This document shows positions 7,953-16,634 of a stretch of DNA of 53,956 nucleotides, piece after piece (positions within the stretch are counted from its first letter, which is position 1; each line of letters opens with the position of its first letter). This DNA is from JANQRV01 sp964533785 (lineage in GTDB: Bacteria > Bacteroidota > Bacteroidia > Chitinophagales > Saprospiraceae), in NCBI GenBank assembly GCA_964533785.1, contig CAZHNG010000004.1, positions 1-53,956 of the forward strand. Direction: 5' to 3'. Under the pieces are notes generated by a model. The model did no database searches. It was not told the DNA's origin and saw only the letters and a list, made by a program, of their open reading frames with translations. Made by a program: the position numbers and the translations under genes.

Positions 7953-8786
7953 GGTATTCTTCCGGCCAAAAAGAATACGCCGGAAATTGCAAAGATCAGA
8001 GGTGTAAAGCCCGGAACAGACGTACATTCTACACCTTACCATAAAACTTTTTCTACACCTACCGGACTTCTTGAACTTCTACAACAAATGAGGGACCTTT
8101 CTAATGGCAAGCCCGTTGGTTTCAAGTTATGCATCGGAAAGAAAAGTGAATTTTTTGCTATTTGTAAAGCTATTCTTAAAACGGGTATCTACCCTGATTT
8201 TATTACCATTGACGGAGGGGAAGGGAGTACCGGTGCAGCTCCCTTGGAATTTTCCAATTCTGTTGGTATGCCCTTTAGAGATGGATTGGCTTTTGCCCAC
8301 GATGCCCTTGTGGGTTTTGATTTACAACAACACATTAAACTGTTGGCTGCCGGAAAGATCTTTACCGGCTTCCACATCTTCAGAGCATTGGCACTGGGAG
8401 CTGATGCTTGTTATGGTGCGCGCGCCATGATGCTTGCACCAGGATGTATCCAAGCGCTGGAATGCAATAAAAACACCTGTCCGGTGGGCGTAACCAGCCA
8501 AAAACCAGCATTAATGCAAGGTTTGGTCGTAAGTGACAAAAAGGTTCGAGTAGCTAATTTTCATGCAGAAACGGTTGAGGCATTCACCGAGCTACTCGGA
8601 GCTGCTGGATTGGAAAGTCCCAATCAGATCCGCCGTGATCATATATTCCGGCGGATCAACGTGATCGAAACGAAACAATATTGCGATATTTTTCCATACC
8701 TTGAAAATGGGGGCCAGCTCGATGAAGCTACCGTTCCTGCTCCATATGTCAAAGCCTGGCAACAAGCCGTTGCAGATCATTTTTAA
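7953..8786 (+). pseudogene. 5'-truncated FMN-binding glutamate-synthase-family protein
   Basis: From 7953 the frame encodes GILPAKKNTPEIAKIRG and continues without a break into KPVGFKLCIGKKSEF, TIDGGEGSTGAAPLEF and the cysteine-rich GARAMMLAPGCIQALECNKN, then TCPVGVT. These are hallmarks of the C-terminal half of the GltB-like FMN/glutamate-synthase domain. Full-length relatives are about 500-550 residues; here roughly the first 230 are absent. Homology starts abruptly at 7953, and no start codon precedes it except ATG 8088, which would cut further into the fold. The upstream sequence is the end of the hydrolase gene. It is therefore a gene remnant or a misjoined contig. The C-terminus looks intact. 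It is convergent with the desaturase, 10 bases apart. Confidence 0.75.
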
Positions 8787-8796
8787 ACCCTGAAAA

Positions 8797-9870
8797 CTAA
8801 GCCATTGCCGTTACCCTCCTTTGCCAGGACGTTTTATCAAACTTTCGGGTCCGGGCCTTCAGGTGTTCAATCGCCTCTTCGGTTGAATTGAACATGCCGT
8901 CAATATTCACAATATGTTCGGCAAGTTTTTTATAATTCTTTGCCATCAGATAGAAAAAGATGGGAAGGTAATCGATCCCGTCAAATACAATCGCTTTGTT
9001 TTCTACGTATTTATCCAATGTCTTTTTAAAATACTTAGGGTGCTCTGTCCAATGCAAATGCGGTTTAATGTGATGACTGATGTGGTAGCCATCATTCCAG
9101 CATTTGTGATTGTATTTAACATTAATGCAGGTAATACTATTCTTATAGGGATTAGCAGGATCTTCGGGATCGACAAAAGCATGCTGAGTGAAATTCCCCA
9201 TCATCATAATGATCCTGGATATAATAAAAGGTAAAATAAAAACCATTAAGGTAGCTGAAAAACTGATGAAACTCAATCCAAAGCAAAGCAAAATAAAACT
9301 AACCTCACCTCGTAAAGCTCTTGTAGCGAGCTTGGTACGGTTACGCATTTTAAAATATCCTATTAACTGTTTCAAGCCCTGAAAAATAAAATTCACTAAG
9401 TAAGCCAACCAATCTCTAAAGTTATCCCTTTGGTAAAACATAGTGGAACTGATATCATCATCCAAATTATTTTCTGCATGGTGCATATGAATATGGTGTA
9501 CATAATAAGTTTCGGGGGTTTGACCAAAGAACGGGCCGATAACCCAAGGCAAATAATGATTCATAAGTTCATACTTCCGTTTGAACCACTTCCGGTGACT
9601 GGTGCAATGCAGCATTAATCCGAATGGCCCTTTATAAGTGAAGTTGTTCAGAAAAAAGTAGAGGATTGCCAGCAATGCCCAAACCCAGGTATTTTCGACG
9701 AAATACAAAGCAATACCAATCGGCACCATCGTAAAGGTGATCTTTAACGTAAGGTATACGAACGGAAGATCCCGTTCATCATTGATCAGGTTTAAAAAAA
9801 ATTTGTCAAAAAAGTTGTAGTTGTTAGGTGGAGTGAAGACGGGGTCAGTAATTACTTCGAGTTTTTTCAT
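8797..9870 (-). CDS. Membrane fatty-acid desaturase
   Basis: This di-iron desaturase introduces a double bond into an acyl chain in the inner membrane. The three histidine clusters are visible: HCTSH near residue 87, YYVHHIHMHH near 123-132, and DGYHISHHIKPHLHW near 262. Hydrophobic segments lie at about 35-75 and 185-225. From ATG 9870 the protein is 357 residues. A longer reading to 9966 adds a 32-residue stretch that looks non-coding, and MKKLEVITDPVF resembles a genuine N-terminus. The regiospecificity and substrate cannot be read from sequence. The gene follows parC in the same direction with 318 bases between, of which 10008-10188 shows nothing distinctive. A short palindrome GCTAAAAAGTTTTAGC is at 9992-10007. 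Confidence 0.88.
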   Translation of the reverse strand: MKKLEVITDPVFTPPNNYNFFDKFFLNLINDERDLPFVYLTLKITFTMVPIGIALYFVENTWVWALLAILYFFLNNFTYKGPFGLMLHCTSHRKWFKRKYELMNHYLPWVIGPFFGQTPETYYVHHIHMHHAENNLDDDISSTMFYQRDNFRDWLAYLVNFIFQGLKQLIGYFKMRNRTKLATRALRGEVSFILLCFGLSFISFSATLMVFILPFIISRIIMMMGNFTQHAFVDPEDPANPYKNSITCINVKYNHKCWNDGYHISHHIKPHLHWTEHPKYFKKTLDKYVENKAIVFDGIDYLPIFFYLMAKNYKKLAEHIVNIDGMFNSTEEAIEHLKARTRKFDKTSWQRRVTAMA

Positions 9871-10188
9871 GATGATATTGTAAAATTTATATAAATAGTT
9901 GTTTCGTGAAACTAAAAAGTTCAAAAAATTTTGCTTACAAAATGTTTTCAGATTCAGAGAGTCCATCCACGAGGCTTTAAGGAAATACCTGGCTAAAAAG
10001 TTTTAGCAAAGGACAATGATATTCTATTACTCCTGATTAGAATAGCGGTAGAAATCTTAAGCAAATCACGCAAAAATAAAACACAAAGAATAAAAAATGA
10101 GGCGCTTTACCAAATTGGAAGTGACAAAATGACTTTTTAGTGATATCGTTTCCGGAACAAAAAGGGAGTCTATAATGGTCTCGTATAA

Positions 10189-12789
10189 TTAAAACAGAGA
10201 AGTTTGTCCGTTATCGTCAACATCAAAATCAATAGTATCGCCGGGTTTTAACGTTTCTTCTTCCGGTAGTTCCATCTCCTTAATGTTTGACAATTTATTA
10301 CCACTTAATTTATTGCCAATAGCTTTCCATCCTTTCACCCCAACGAATTCTTCTACCTTCAATTCACCTTTCATCTTTTTGGATTTTACCCGGACGGTAT
10401 ATTCTATCCGGGCTTTCGGCTTCATGGTGGCGTACATCAATTTGCTGTCTTTATGGTCGCTAATGAAGCCGAAACGCTGGTTGATGGAATTGGTTTCTAT
10501 TTGGAATCTTTTGACTACGGTCCAGCCTTTATTGCCTTCGTAATATATGGCGCTGATAACGATATCTTCTTGATATTTAGTAATTTCAAGAATTTCCTGG
10601 GGGTCAAATTTCCGGTTGAGATCGAGTTCGGCAATCTCGTATTCACCATTTTTGTAAAGGACAATAAGCTCGTCACCCGTATCAAATTCCCCTAAATACA
10701 ACCCTCTTTCATCCATGTTCAGGCGGCCGCTGACTTCATCCATCCAGACCTTCAGGGCACCGATCGTAGATTTACCTGTTTCTTTAAGGCTAACCCGCTT
10801 TACCGGGTATTTGGTGAGTATATTTCCCTGCGAATTTCTTCCTTTGATGGCCAATTCTGCGAAGTCAAAATCAAAGTTTTTGATCTTGGCGCGGCAACCT
10901 TGTGTCAACTGTATGTTGATGACCTCCGCTTCGCCATTGGGATTGGCAGTGAAATAATGGACTTTGGAATTTTTGGTTCCTTTGGTCAGATCATAATCCC
11001 GATCCCGGGTAATAGCCTTTACCTGAAAACGCTTTACCATTGTTTTGCCTGAAGCTCCGTCCAGGTAAGCCATATTATAAGTTGTCCTGTCATCCCCTTT
11101 TTTCCAGACGTCTACATGAATGATATCCTTGCCGACGAATACCTTATCAGATATTTTGGTTACTTGAAAATTTCCATCCCGGCGGAATACAATAATGTCA
11201 TCAATGTCGGAACAATCGCAGACAAATTCATCCTTTTTGAGACCGGTACCGATAAATCCTTCTTTGCGATCAACGTACAATTTAGCATTGTTGGCTACCA
11301 CCGCGGTAGCCTGGATAGTGTCAAAGGTGGTTATTTGCGTTCGCCGTTCCTTCCCTTCACTGTATTTTTCAAGCAAACGCTCAAAGTAGGCAATAGCAAA
11401 GTCAGTTAAGTGTTCCAGGTCATATTTTACCTGCGCCAGCTCTTCCTCCAGTTTTGCTATTTGTTCATCAGCCTTGAAAGTATTGTATTTGGAAATTCTT
11501 TTGATCTTTATTTCGGTAAGGCGAATAATATCTTCACCAGTGAGATCGCGCATCAAGGGAATTCTCGTATCATTAGGCTTTACGGCTTCCCCGGGGACCA
11601 CGATGTATTTTCTCAAACCTTCTTCAATAACTTGCAAAACTGCTTCCCAGGTTTCACATTCCTCAATATCCCGGTAAATACGCTTTTCAATAAAGATTTT
11701 CTCCAGACTGGCAAAATGAAGCTTTTCTTCCAGTTCGCCTTTTTTGATCTCCAGTTCGAGCCCTAACAGGTTTTTCGTCTGTTGCGTACTAATTTCCAAT
11801 ATTTCTTCAACGGTAATGAAGTGCGGTTTCTCATCAATAATGATACAAGCATTGGGAGATATGGATACTTCACAATCTGTAAAGGCATAAAGCGCATCTG
11901 TTGTCACATCGGGAGAAACTCCGGAACCAATTTCTATCTGGATCTCAACATCTTGCGCCGTATTATCGTGGATCTTTTTGACCTTTATTTTGCCCTTATC
12001 ATTTGCCTTTAGAATACTTTCTATCAGGCTGGAAGTTGTTACTCCGTAAGGCAATTCTTTAATTAACAATATCTTTTTATCAAGCTGTTCAATTTTTGCC
12101 CTTACTTTAATTTTGCCGCCCCTTTTTCCTCCATTATAATCACTAACATCGACCATCCCCCCGGTCAGAAAATCAGGATAGATCTTTACCTTTTTACCTT
12201 TTAAAATCTTGATTGACGCTTCGATCAGCTCTATGAAATTGTGGGGCATAATTTTAGTAGACAGGCCAACAGCGATGCCTTCTACGCCCTGGGCCAACAA
12301 AAGCGGAAACTTCATCGGCAAGGTAATGGGCTCCTTATTTCGCCCGTCATAAGACAGTTGCCATTCGGTCGTTTGATTATTGAAGGCAACCTCTAGTGCA
12401 AATTTAGTAAGCCTGGCTTCTATATACCTGGCCGCCGCCGCTTTATCTCCGGTACGAATGTCCCCCCAGTTCCCCTGGGTATCGATCATCAACTCCTTTT
12501 GACCAATGTGCACCAAAGCATCACCGATAGCGGCATCACCATGAGGATGATATTGCATGGTGTGACCAATAATATTTGCCACTTTATGATACCGTCCATC
12601 ATCCTTTTCCTTAAGTGAATATAATATCCGGCGCTGCACGGGCTTCAAACCATCATTAACATTGGGTACCGCCCGTTCCAAAATGACGTATGAGGCGTAA
12701 TCCAGAAAATAATCCTCATACATACCCTTAAGGGTGATTACCTTATCCGTATCTTCGGCTTCACTTCTTTTTCCATTTATTTCGCTCAT
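10189..12789 (-). CDS. parC: DNA topoisomerase IV subunit A (GyrA/ParC family)
   Basis: This is the DNA-cleaving subunit of a type IIA topoisomerase, which partners with ParE (not in this window) to decatenate chromosomes. The breakage-reunion domain covers about residues 15-440. The active-site tyrosine is Y122 in AAARYIEARL, with the winged-helix region HPHGDAAIGD at 81-90 and GLKPVQRRIL at 47-56. A coiled coil (about 425-470) is followed by a beta-pinwheel C-terminal domain that lacks an evident GyrA box, which favours ParC over GyrA. The C-terminal tail is acidic. The length of 866 fits the Bacteroidota ParC type. A minus-strand -7 match (CAAAAATA on the plus strand, 12842-12849) lies upstream. 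Confidence 0.92.
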   Translation of the reverse strand: MSEINGKRSEAEDTDKVITLKGMYEDYFLDYASYVILERAVPNVNDGLKPVQRRILYSLKEKDDGRYHKVANIIGHTMQYHPHGDAAIGDALVHIGQKELMIDTQGNWGDIRTGDKAAAARYIEARLTKFALEVAFNNQTTEWQLSYDGRNKEPITLPMKFPLLLAQGVEGIAVGLSTKIMPHNFIELIEASIKILKGKKVKIYPDFLTGGMVDVSDYNGGKRGGKIKVRAKIEQLDKKILLIKELPYGVTTSSLIESILKANDKGKIKVKKIHDNTAQDVEIQIEIGSGVSPDVTTDALYAFTDCEVSISPNACIIIDEKPHFITVEEILEISTQQTKNLLGLELEIKKGELEEKLHFASLEKIFIEKRIYRDIEECETWEAVLQVIEEGLRKYIVVPGEAVKPNDTRIPLMRDLTGEDIIRLTEIKIKRISKYNTFKADEQIAKLEEELAQVKYDLEHLTDFAIAYFERLLEKYSEGKERRTQITTFDTIQATAVVANNAKLYVDRKEGFIGTGLKKDEFVCDCSDIDDIIVFRRDGNFQVTKISDKVFVGKDIIHVDVWKKGDDRTTYNMAYLDGASGKTMVKRFQVKAITRDRDYDLTKGTKNSKVHYFTANPNGEAEVINIQLTQGCRAKIKNFDFDFAELAIKGRNSQGNILTKYPVKRVSLKETGKSTIGALKVWMDEVSGRLNMDERGLYLGEFDTGDELIVLYKNGEYEIAELDLNRKFDPQEILEITKYQEDIVISAIYYEGNKGWTVVKRFQIETNSINQRFGFISDHKDSKLMYATMKPKARIEYTVRVKSKKMKGELKVEEFVGVKGWKAIGNKLSGNKLSNIKEMELPEEETLKPGDTIDFDVDDNGQTSLF

Positions 12790-12912
12790 GCTACTTTTAA
12801 ATACGCTTAATTGCCAATATTAGGAAAAACTATTTTATGGACAAAAATAAAACAAAAAATTTATAGTTTAAAATATTTTATACTCAAACCCAACTCAGCA
12901 CCTTAACATGAT

Positions 12913-13719
12913 TCATTTCAAAGGTTTACGACCGTATACAGTTATACTGAATATTCCTGTTTTTTGACTGAATGTGTTTTGCTCCTCAGTTGTTAAATAG
13001 GCATTCAAGAGGCTATCCGGCAATTCAATTGGCTTTTTGTGCTGAATAGCTACTTCCTCAAATCCACTCCTTTCAATTATCGCCAGATAATCGTCCTTTT
13101 TGATGGCACCGGCAACACATCCCGCATACAACTCCGCATCTTTTTTTAGCCCCTCCGGCAAATTTCCTTCAATAACTATATCGGAAATACTAAAGTGACC
13201 TCCAGGTTTGAGGATTCTAAGAGTCTCCAGAAAAGCTTTTTCTTTATCTGGCACAAGATTAAAGACACAATTACTCACTACCACATCGGCCGTATTATCC
13301 GGTAAAGGAATATGCTCAATATCCCCCTCTATGAAACTAACATTGGCATACCCTAGTTTATCAGCATTCTGCTTTGCCTTAAAGATCATTGCCGAAGTAA
13401 AGTCTATGCCGATCACTTTTCCGTTTTCACCCGTTTCGGCGCGAGCGACAAAACAATCATTTCCGGCTCCCGATCCCAGGTCTACGACAACGTCACCTGG
13501 CTGGATTCCCGCAAATTCTGTGGGAAGTCCACAGCCAAGATGAAGGTCTGCATCTTTGTTGTAGCCTTGTAAGTGCGAGTAATCGTCGGCCATGATGGAA
13601 TAATCCATGCTGGAACTACTACCAGAAGTCTCCCCACAACAGCCCTTTGCTTTTCCGTCCGTGCTATTTTTGGCAATTTGACCGTATTTCTCTTGTACTA
13701 ATTTTTTGATGTTCTTCAT
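12913..13719 (-). CDS. arsM: Arsenite S-adenosylmethionine methyltransferase
   Basis: ArsM methylates As(III) with SAM to methylated arsenicals. The 268-residue protein has the SAM-binding motif VVDLGSGAGNDC (78-89). It also has the three conserved arsenite-binding cysteines: C63 in LHLGCGLP, C151 in VVSNCVFNL and C201 in YAGCVAGA. An N-terminal CC pair at 27-28 (GKAKGCCGE) is typical of the family. The start is ATG 13719. It lies 33 bases downstream of an ArsR-type repressor gene in the same direction, so the two form an arsenic-responsive operon. No arsenite pump gene is adjacent. Confidence 0.95.
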   Translation of the reverse strand: MKNIKKLVQEKYGQIAKNSTDGKAKGCCGETSGSSSSMDYSIMADDYSHLQGYNKDADLHLGCGLPTEFAGIQPGDVVVDLGSGAGNDCFVARAETGENGKVIGIDFTSAMIFKAKQNADKLGYANVSFIEGDIEHIPLPDNTADVVVSNCVFNLVPDKEKAFLETLRILKPGGHFSISDIVIEGNLPEGLKKDAELYAGCVAGAIKKDDYLAIIERSGFEEVAIQHKKPIELPDSLLNAYLTTEEQNTFSQKTGIFSITVYGRKPLK

Positions 13720-13752
13720 TGATAATGATTTAAGATCCCAAACAAATAAAAT

Positions 13753-14088
13753 TCAACAATAAGAATCACTCTCCAACCATTCTATATTTTCGAAATACTT
13801 GCGAAAAGCAGTAAATGCTTTGTGTAAAACTTCCCAGTCAATCCCATAACAAGATTTGACCCCGTTGATCTGACCGGTGACCAAACCTACTTTTTTCAGC
13901 TCCTTCAAATGCTGTGAAACGGTAGCCTGCGCCAGTGGCAATACTTCTACAATTTCGCCGCAAATACAGGTCTTCCGTTCTGCCAAAGTCTGCAAAATGG
14001 CAATTCGTGCAGGATGAGATAAAGCTTTCGCCCATTCTGCTATTTGTAGTAATGATTCGTCGAATTCATTCTTTTTGTTGATCGCCAT
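13753..14088 (-). CDS. arsR: ArsR/SmtB-family metalloregulator
   Basis: This 111-residue winged-helix repressor has a core with KALSHPARIAILQTLAER, the recognition helix LAQATVSQHLKELKKVGLV (about 52-70), and the wing GQINGVKSCYGID. Metalloid ligands are likely C41 and C43 in the TCICGEI motif, with C80 a possible third. This motif at the start of the winged-helix DNA-binding region corresponds to the As(III)-sensing position of ArsR, although the classical form is ELCVCDL. It is first gene of the arsR-arsM operon. A dyad bracketing a -7 promoter box lies 78-93 bases upstream of the ATG and is the probable self-operator. Confidence 0.93.
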   Translation of the reverse strand: MAINKKNEFDESLLQIAEWAKALSHPARIAILQTLAERKTCICGEIVEVLPLAQATVSQHLKELKKVGLVTGQINGVKSCYGIDWEVLHKAFTAFRKYFENIEWLESDSYC

Positions 14089-14165
14089 GAGCTATGGTTT
14101 GAGTGATGAATTGAAATAAAACTTTCGTTAGGAAATAATTCCATTTACAAGCATTTTAATTATAT

Positions 14166-14181
14166 ATCGCAAATATACGAT
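14166..14181 (-). promoter_or_regulatory. Candidate arsR operator overlapping the -7 box
   Basis: ATCG (14166-14169) and CGAT (14178-14181) form a dyad whose 8-base centre, CAAATATA, is the minus-strand -7 box TATATTTG. A repressor bound here would cover the promoter of arsR-arsM. No clear TTG is visible at the -33 position. The rest of 14089-14404 shows no gene. Confidence 0.5.
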
Positions 14182-14404
14182 TAATTATTGATTTTCCTAC
14201 ACTTCTAAAATTTATTCTCAAAGAGCAGCAGAACCGAACCTTCGTTCGTTTTATAGTCGGCAATTTGTTAAAACAGGCAAATACTTTTTATAAATTGATG
14301 CATTTGCGTTAAATTTATATTAAAGAGTATACACGCATCTCCAATTTGAAAGTCTTGTTGTAGCTTAAGAGGAGGATCCCAAGACGGGAAATTTATAGAC
14401 ATAT

Positions 14405-14968
14405 ATGGAAATTGCCTTGCCATTGAATTATCAAGAGAGTGACCTCATCAAAGCATGTGTCCGCAAAGAACGCTGGGCGCAGCAGAAGTTGTATGAGGAT
14501 TACTACAGCCAAATGATGGGTGTTTGCCTGCGCTACGCTAATAATGAGGATGATGCCTTGGATATTTTGCATGAAGGCTTTATTAAAGTCTACAAAAACA
14601 TATCCAAATATCAGCTTGGTACTTCCTTAAATGCATGGATAAGACGAATAATGGTTAATACAGCCATTGATTACTACCGCAAAAGTGTCAGAAGACGCAC
14701 GGAGGATATTGAACAGGCGTATGACATTTATTCTAATGAAGCTGACGCGATCAGCCAATGTACGGAAAAAGAAATCCTGGAAGCCGTACAAAAATTATCA
14801 CCGGCATACAGGACAGTTTTTAATTTGTACGTCATAGAAGGGTATTCACATAAAGAAATAGCGGATATACTCGGTATAACCGAAAGTACCTCCCGCTCTA
14901 ATTTGGTTAAAGCACGTGGAAATTTAAAATCATTATTGACTGTGAGACTATTTGGCTATGAAGAATAA
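14405..14968 (+). CDS. ECF-type RNA polymerase sigma factor
   Basis: This is a 187-residue two-domain sigma-70 factor. Region 2 spans about 25-90 (YYSQMMGVCLRYANNEDDA, LDILHEGFIKVYKNI, SLNAWIRRIMVNTAIDYYRK). Region 4 spans about 120-175 (LSPAYRTVFNLYVIEGYSHK, then EIADILGITESTSRSNLVKA). No region 3 or extra domains are present, as expected for an ECF sigma. The gene overlaps the start of the next one by 11 bases, which indicates translational coupling to its likely anti-sigma partner. A purine-rich GGAGGA lies about 30 bases upstream of the ATG. It would redirect RNA polymerase to envelope-related promoters. Confidence 0.93.
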   Translation: MEIALPLNYQESDLIKACVRKERWAQQKLYEDYYSQMMGVCLRYANNEDDALDILHEGFIKVYKNISKYQLGTSLNAWIRRIMVNTAIDYYRKSVRRRTEDIEQAYDIYSNEADAISQCTEKEILEAVQKLSPAYRTVFNLYVIEGYSHKEIADILGITESTSRSNLVKARGNLKSLLTVRLFGYEE

Positions 14969-16568
14969 TGACTTTGATGCATTATTTAGAGAAAAACTAA
15001 AAGGCATTTCGCCAAAATATGATCCTTCTTCCTGGGATTTGCTTTCCGGGAGGCTAGACGATGTTATCGCAGATAATGATCCTGCTGATGATCTTGGCTT
15101 TGACTCCACTATAAGGAATAAAATTTCAAATATCAATGTAGCCTATAACCCAAAACACTGGTCGATATTGTCGATTAGACTAGATCAAATGCTGGCCTTC
15201 AAGCGCAATTTCTACGCTTTAAAAATTACGGAGGCCATCTTCATGATGCTATTTCTACTCTTGCTCCTGCAATTTCTTCCGGATCAACAGAAAATCACCC
15301 CGGAAATCGAGCCAGATCCAGCTACCATAAGAAATAACAGTACTAAGCCTTATAAGCAAAGTGGTTCCGCTATTGCTAAGCAATCAGATAAAACTGAGGG
15401 GAATACTACAACTGACAATAATGGTTTAGTCAAACAAAATTCTACGTCAATAACCACTCCAGACCGGAGCGATGATCCAATAAATAAGTCAGCAGTTCCT
15501 GTCATACAAAAAACAAGTGCCCACTCCGAACTGGCAAATGACTTTCACATTAACGACGCCTGGAGTACCCCCCCATTACTTAGCACTCCAGAAACGATCA
15601 ATAACTTTCCACCCCAACTGCTGCTCACACCTTTGGCAAGATCACAACAAAAACCTACTTCTTTAACAAAAGAAAAACCAATGGCCCTTCGCGGTGGGTT
15701 GGCAGATGAACTTCCTCCTTCCAGTGCGATGGGAACTTTCGCCTTACTGCCCTCGGTCATGGAAGAATTGTCCTCTTCCATTCAAAGAAACACTGAGATA
15801 AGGCTAATATCTCCCGTGCAAAAGAAAGCTGGACTGAGATTAGGAATGTTCGGTTCTGCTGATTTTAACCGCATTGTTACTCCTCCAGATAATAGAGAAA
15901 GACGATTCAGCACAACCACCCGCTATGCTATTGGTTATTCAGGAGGTATTTCACTAGGTTTCGAAAAAGGTCGTTGGGAAGTAGAAACAGGCGCTATTTA
16001 TTCAGCCAAATTTTACAATCCACCAACGGTATTATACATCTTCGAAGGCAGCGTGAAAGAGGGCGGATACACCGGAGCAGGCTTGAAATACTTTGAATTA
16101 GATGCACTGCAGATCCCACTCAATTTCAAATATTTCTTTGTTTACAAAAATAAATGGCGCGTTTATGCCATGACGGGTGCTTCTCTCAGCATCATTAACT
16201 TTGCCAGGTACTATTCCGCCAGTCAGGATGCATTCAGCACCCTCAATTTCATACCGGCACTAGCTCCTCAATTCCAGAATAATAATCAAAAAGAACCTTT
16301 GCCTTCAGAATTGATCAAACAGGTTAAAGATCTGGAAAGCGGCTGGCTGGAAGGTGGTTCATTCTGGGAAAACAGTTATTTCACTGTGAATGCCGGAATT
16401 GGTATTGAACGCTATTTCTCTAACAAATTCAGCTTGTTCGTACAACCTACTTACCAGCAGAACTTCAACTTACTACCTGGCTTAGTCACCAATGAAATAG
16501 GCCCCAACCATGACAAGTTCAGTACCATGTCATTCTATACCGGTATCCGGGTGCGTGTTACAAATTGA
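14958..16568 (+). CDS. Predicted dual-membrane-spanning anti-sigma factor with outer-membrane beta-barrel domain
   Basis: This 536-residue protein (ATG 14958) has an unusual layout. Residues 4-33 and 48-76 are two copies of a roughly 30-residue cytoplasmic motif (D/F-x-x-x-R-x-K-I...Y-x-P-x-x-W-x-x-L-x-x-R-L-D). One hydrophobic helix follows at about 89-107 (inner membrane). Then comes a long low-complexity Ser/Thr/Pro/Lys linker (about 110-280), long enough to cross the periplasm. Last is a beta-barrel of the PorT/OMP_b-brl type (about 284-536), starting LRLGMFGSADFNRIV and ending with alternating aromatic strands. No N-terminal signal peptide is present. The coupling to an ECF sigma gene and this layout match the dual membrane-spanning anti-sigma factors known from Bacteroides. 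Function is inferred from layout, not shown. Confidence 0.75.
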   Translation: MKNNDFDALFREKLKGISPKYDPSSWDLLSGRLDDVIADNDPADDLGFDSTIRNKISNINVAYNPKHWSILSIRLDQMLAFKRNFYALKITEAIFMMLFLLLLLQFLPDQQKITPEIEPDPATIRNNSTKPYKQSGSAIAKQSDKTEGNTTTDNNGLVKQNSTSITTPDRSDDPINKSAVPVIQKTSAHSELANDFHINDAWSTPPLLSTPETINNFPPQLLLTPLARSQQKPTSLTKEKPMALRGGLADELPPSSAMGTFALLPSVMEELSSSIQRNTEIRLISPVQKKAGLRLGMFGSADFNRIVTPPDNRERRFSTTTRYAIGYSGGISLGFEKGRWEVETGAIYSAKFYNPPTVLYIFEGSVKEGGYTGAGLKYFELDALQIPLNFKYFFVYKNKWRVYAMTGASLSIINFARYYSASQDAFSTLNFIPALAPQFQNNNQKEPLPSELIKQVKDLESGWLEGGSFWENSYFTVNAGIGIERYFSNKFSLFVQPTYQQNFNLLPGLVTNEIGPNHDKFSTMSFYTGIRVRVTN

Positions 16569-16634
16569 TCCTTCATAACTTGGAAAAATTAAATTTTAAA
16601 CTTAAATAGCCACCCTAACCAGAAAGCACATTCC

